Assembly: GCA_035524275.1 (NCBI GenBank)
Contig: DATKPC010000024.1
Span: 1-22,188 of the forward strand
Origin: DATKPC01 sp035524275
GTDB lineage: Bacteria; Pseudomonadota; Gammaproteobacteria; Burkholderiales; Burkholderiaceae_F
Direction of reading: 5' to 3'
DNA length: 22,188 nt
Shown: positions 19,919 through 22,188 of the stretch, in pieces
Layout of the letters: each line of letters starts with the position of its first letter
Position numbering within the stretch: the first letter of the stretch is position 1
The notes under the pieces: model-generated
Told to the model about the DNA's origin: nothing
The model's database searches: none
The model's input: only the letters and a program-made list of their open reading frames with translations
Program-made: the position numbers and the translations under genes

Positions 19919-22075
19919 GTGCTTCGCGCCCGCGCTTTCCTCGTCGTCGCCGCTGCGTGCCTCGCCGGGTCCGGGGTGGCGCCGGCCGACGCGCGCATCG
20001 TCCGCTTCGAGATCGTCCGCAGCGAGACGCCGGCACTCGGCGGCGCGACGTTCGGCGCCGTCGGCACCTACGACCGCCTCGTCGGGCGCGCCTACGGCGA
20101 GGTCGATCCGGTCGATCCGAAGAACGGCTCGATCGAGGACATCCATCGCGCCGCGCGAAACAGCCGCGGGCTGGTCGAGTACGCGGCCGACGTCGAGATC
20201 CTGGTGCCGCACGATCCGCAGCGCGGCAACGGAACGTTGCTGTTCGACGCGCCGAATCGCGGCAACCCGATGGCCCTCGGGATCTTCGACATCGGCGGCT
20301 CGTTCGCGGACACCGCGGCGATCGGCGACGGCTTCCTGCTGCGCCAGGGCTACACGATCGTCTGGGCCGCCTGGCAGGGCGACGTGCTGCCCGGGGGCGG
20401 ACGCCTGACGATGCAGGTGCCGGTGGCGCAGCGCCACCGTGGCGTCGAGCTGACGGGTCGCGTGCGGTCGGAACTGATCGTCAGCGCGCCGGCACCCACG
20501 CTGAACCTCAGCGCCGGCGCGTTCACCGGCGCATCGCACGCCAGCTACGAACCCGTCGATCCGTCCGGCGGCGGCGCGACGCTGACGCGCCGCGTCCACG
20601 AAGCCGACGCCGCGGAGGAGATTGCACCGTCGCGCTGGGCGTTCGCCGACTGCGATGCGAAGGCATTCCCCGGCGTGCCGAGCACGACGCGCATCTGCAT
20701 CGACGGCGGCTTCGATCCGAACTACATCTACGAGCTCACCTACACCGCGCGGCAGCCGCGCGTCCTCGGGCTGGGCTTCGCGTCGACGCGCGACCTGCTC
20801 GCGTTCCTCCGCTATCGTGATCACGATGACGACGGCCGACCGAATCCGCTTGCACATGCGGTCGGCCACCTGCTGATGCACGGCACGTCGCAGAGCGGCC
20901 GCTTCCTGCGCAGCTTCGTGCAGCTGGGATTCAACCAGGCCGAGGACGGGCGCATCGTCGCCGACGGGATCAACGCGCACCTCGCGAGCCAGTCGATCGC
21001 GCTCAACGTGCGCTTCGGCCAGCCGGGGCGTGCCTACGGCCAGCACGAGGACCATCGCTACCCGGCGGCCGAGGCGCCGTTCACCTGGGATTCGAGCTAC
21101 GACCCGATCTCGATGCGCGAGGGCGGACTGCTGGATCGGTGCCGTGCGACCGGCACGTGCCCGAAGATCGTCCAGACGGTGAGCTCGACCGAATACTGGC
21201 AGGGGCGAATGTCGCTGGACACGACCGACGTGCATGCGACGCGCGACGTCGCGCCGCCGCGCGACGTCCGGATCTACCTGTTCGCCGGAACGCAGCACGT
21301 GCCGGCGCGCGGCGCGCCGGCGGCCGGGATCTGCCAGCAGCTGCCGAACCCCAATCCCTATGTCCACGCGATGCGCGCGCTGCTCGGCGCCTTGCGCGAC
21401 TGGGTCGATCGCGGCGTGGAGCCGCCGGCGAGCCGCATTCCGACGCTGCAGGACGGATCGCTCGTCGCCTCCAGCGCCGCCGGCCTCGGCTGGCCGCCGA
21501 TTCCCGGCGTGCAATTCACCGGACTGAAGAACGAGCTGACGGAACTCGACTTCGGGCCGCATTTCCGCGCATTCGACGAATCCGGAGCGATCGCCGAGCC
21601 GGCCGTCGAACGCCGCGGCCGCGACTATGCCGTGCGGGTGCCGCGCGTCGACGCCGACGGCAACGAGATCGCGGGAGTCCGGTCCGTCGCGCTGCAGGCT
21701 CCGCTCGGAACCTATACCGGCTGGAACCTTCGCCGCACCGGGTTCGCGGACGGCGATCTTTGCGGGCTCACCGGCAGCTTCATCCCGTTCCGCGCGGACA
21801 AGGCCGAGCGCCTCGCCGCGCACGATCCGCGACCGTCGCTGCAGGAGCGTTACGGCGACCACGCGGGCTACGTCGCAGCGGTCAAGGCCGCCGCCGATCG
21901 CCTTGTCGCCGATCGCCTGCTTCTCGCCGACGACGCGGCGGAGCTCGTCATGCGCGCGCAGGCGAGCGACGTGCTGCGCGCGCCGCTCGCCGCGGAGCCC
22001 GCGGTGTCGCCCAGCCATGGTGGCCGCCATGCGCCGGTGTCCGGCGCGGCGACGCGCGGCGCCGAATCGCGCTGA
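19919..22075 (+). CDS. Exported alpha/beta-hydrolase-domain protein (PF20091 type)
   Basis: The 718-residue product has a signal peptide (MLRARAFLVVAAACLAGSG, probable cut after ADA at residue 25) and is predicted periplasmic or secreted. Family marks include LLFDAPNRGNPMALGIFD and the nucleophile elbow HGTSQSGRFLRSFVQLGFN, with Ser324 the likely nucleophile and Ser326 the alternative. Also present are a QHEDHRYPAAEAPFTW region and the C-terminal GLTGSFIPF. Members are uncharacterised putative esterases. The GTG at 19919 is the most plausible start because it gives a clean signal peptide; TTG at 19904 is an alternative, and neither has a ribosome site. It follows the patatin gene by 23 bp, which suggests translational coupling and possibly a joint role in lipid or ester breakdown outside the cytoplasm. 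Confidence 0.87.
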   Translation: MLRARAFLVVAAACLAGSGVAPADARIVRFEIVRSETPALGGATFGAVGTYDRLVGRAYGEVDPVDPKNGSIEDIHRAARNSRGLVEYAADVEILVPHDPQRGNGTLLFDAPNRGNPMALGIFDIGGSFADTAAIGDGFLLRQGYTIVWAAWQGDVLPGGGRLTMQVPVAQRHRGVELTGRVRSELIVSAPAPTLNLSAGAFTGASHASYEPVDPSGGGATLTRRVHEADAAEEIAPSRWAFADCDAKAFPGVPSTTRICIDGGFDPNYIYELTYTARQPRVLGLGFASTRDLLAFLRYRDHDDDGRPNPLAHAVGHLLMHGTSQSGRFLRSFVQLGFNQAEDGRIVADGINAHLASQSIALNVRFGQPGRAYGQHEDHRYPAAEAPFTWDSSYDPISMREGGLLDRCRATGTCPKIVQTVSSTEYWQGRMSLDTTDVHATRDVAPPRDVRIYLFAGTQHVPARGAPAAGICQQLPNPNPYVHAMRALLGALRDWVDRGVEPPASRIPTLQDGSLVASSAAGLGWPPIPGVQFTGLKNELTELDFGPHFRAFDESGAIAEPAVERRGRDYAVRVPRVDADGNEIAGVRSVALQAPLGTYTGWNLRRTGFADGDLCGLTGSFIPFRADKAERLAAHDPRPSLQERYGDHAGYVAAVKAAADRLVADRLLLADDAAELVMRAQASDVLRAPLAAEPAVSPSHGGRHAPVSGAATRGAESR

Positions 22076-22113
22076 GTCTCTGGGGTGCGACGTGGGCGAG
22101 GCGACGGGCTCCG

Positions 22114-22154
22114 GCCCTCTCCCCCTCCCCTCTCCCGCTGGCGCGGGCGAGGGG
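22114..22154 (+). repeat. C-rich hairpin repeat, single copy
   Basis: GCCCTCTCCCCC then a hairpin of CCCCTCTCCCGC (22127-22138), loop TGGC, and GCGGGCGAGGGG (22143-22154). The stem is the same as at 16551-16577, with a different loop. It lies 38 bp after the hydrolase stop and could work as its terminator. Confidence 0.75.
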
Positions 22155-22188
22155 CGACCCGGCGGCGCGCGTGGGGACGGCGCTCCAA

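Overview
The window is very GC-rich, apparently about 70%, and densely packed with protein genes. It has bacterial signals and codon use: Shine-Dalgarno sites, start/stop overlaps, Sec signal peptides, a lipoprotein box, chemoreceptors, a GGDEF cyclase and a patatin-type outer-membrane autotransporter. This points to a Gram-negative chromosome, most likely a high-GC beta- or gammaproteobacterium (Burkholderiales- or Xanthomonadales-like). Genus cannot be fixed from sequence alone. I see no rRNA, tRNA, CRISPR array, phage, integrase or transposase.

Layout. (1) 1-1800, minus: two chemoreceptor genes in tandem, the downstream one cut by the window edge. (2) 1955-11191, minus: a very compact glycan-type operon. 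In transcription order it holds a PF10091/GH144-type glucanase, a fungal-type GH15 glucoamylase, an SbmA/BacA-like ABC membrane protein with a fused and strongly degenerate ATPase, an S15/CocE-like exported protein lacking two triad residues, a possible 21-codon ORF, and a BglX-like GH3 beta-glucosidase. Most junctions are start/stop overlaps, two of them using TTG or GTG starts. (3) 11385-12164, minus: a YceI-like lipoprotein. (4) 12451-14560, plus: an FAD-dependent oxidoreductase overlapping a DUF1365 gene. These are two members of a set usually seen with a cyclopropane-fatty-acid-synthase-like methyltransferase, which is absent here. (5) 14681-15733, minus: a GGDEF diguanylate cyclase. (6) 15806-17393: a possible small plus-strand gene or remnant, then a VOC-fold gene and a WYL-type regulator (both minus), with a good dyad operator in front of the VOC gene. 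(7) 17571-22075, plus: a PlpD-like patatin autotransporter followed closely by a secreted alpha/beta-hydrolase-domain protein.

A C-rich hairpin repeat family is scattered between genes. Its best pair is a perfect 39-bp inverted repeat at 16539-16577 and 16629-16667, with related single copies near 191, 11304 and 22114.

Most novel point: the minus-strand operon. Three glycosidases without signal peptides (intracellular by inference) flank an importer-like membrane protein and an exported pseudo-hydrolase, and two chemoreceptors follow on the same strand. This looks like an uptake, intracellular digestion and sensing system for a glucan. GH144 plus GH3 suggests beta-1,2-glucan, but GH15 points to alpha-glucan, so the substrate is unresolved.
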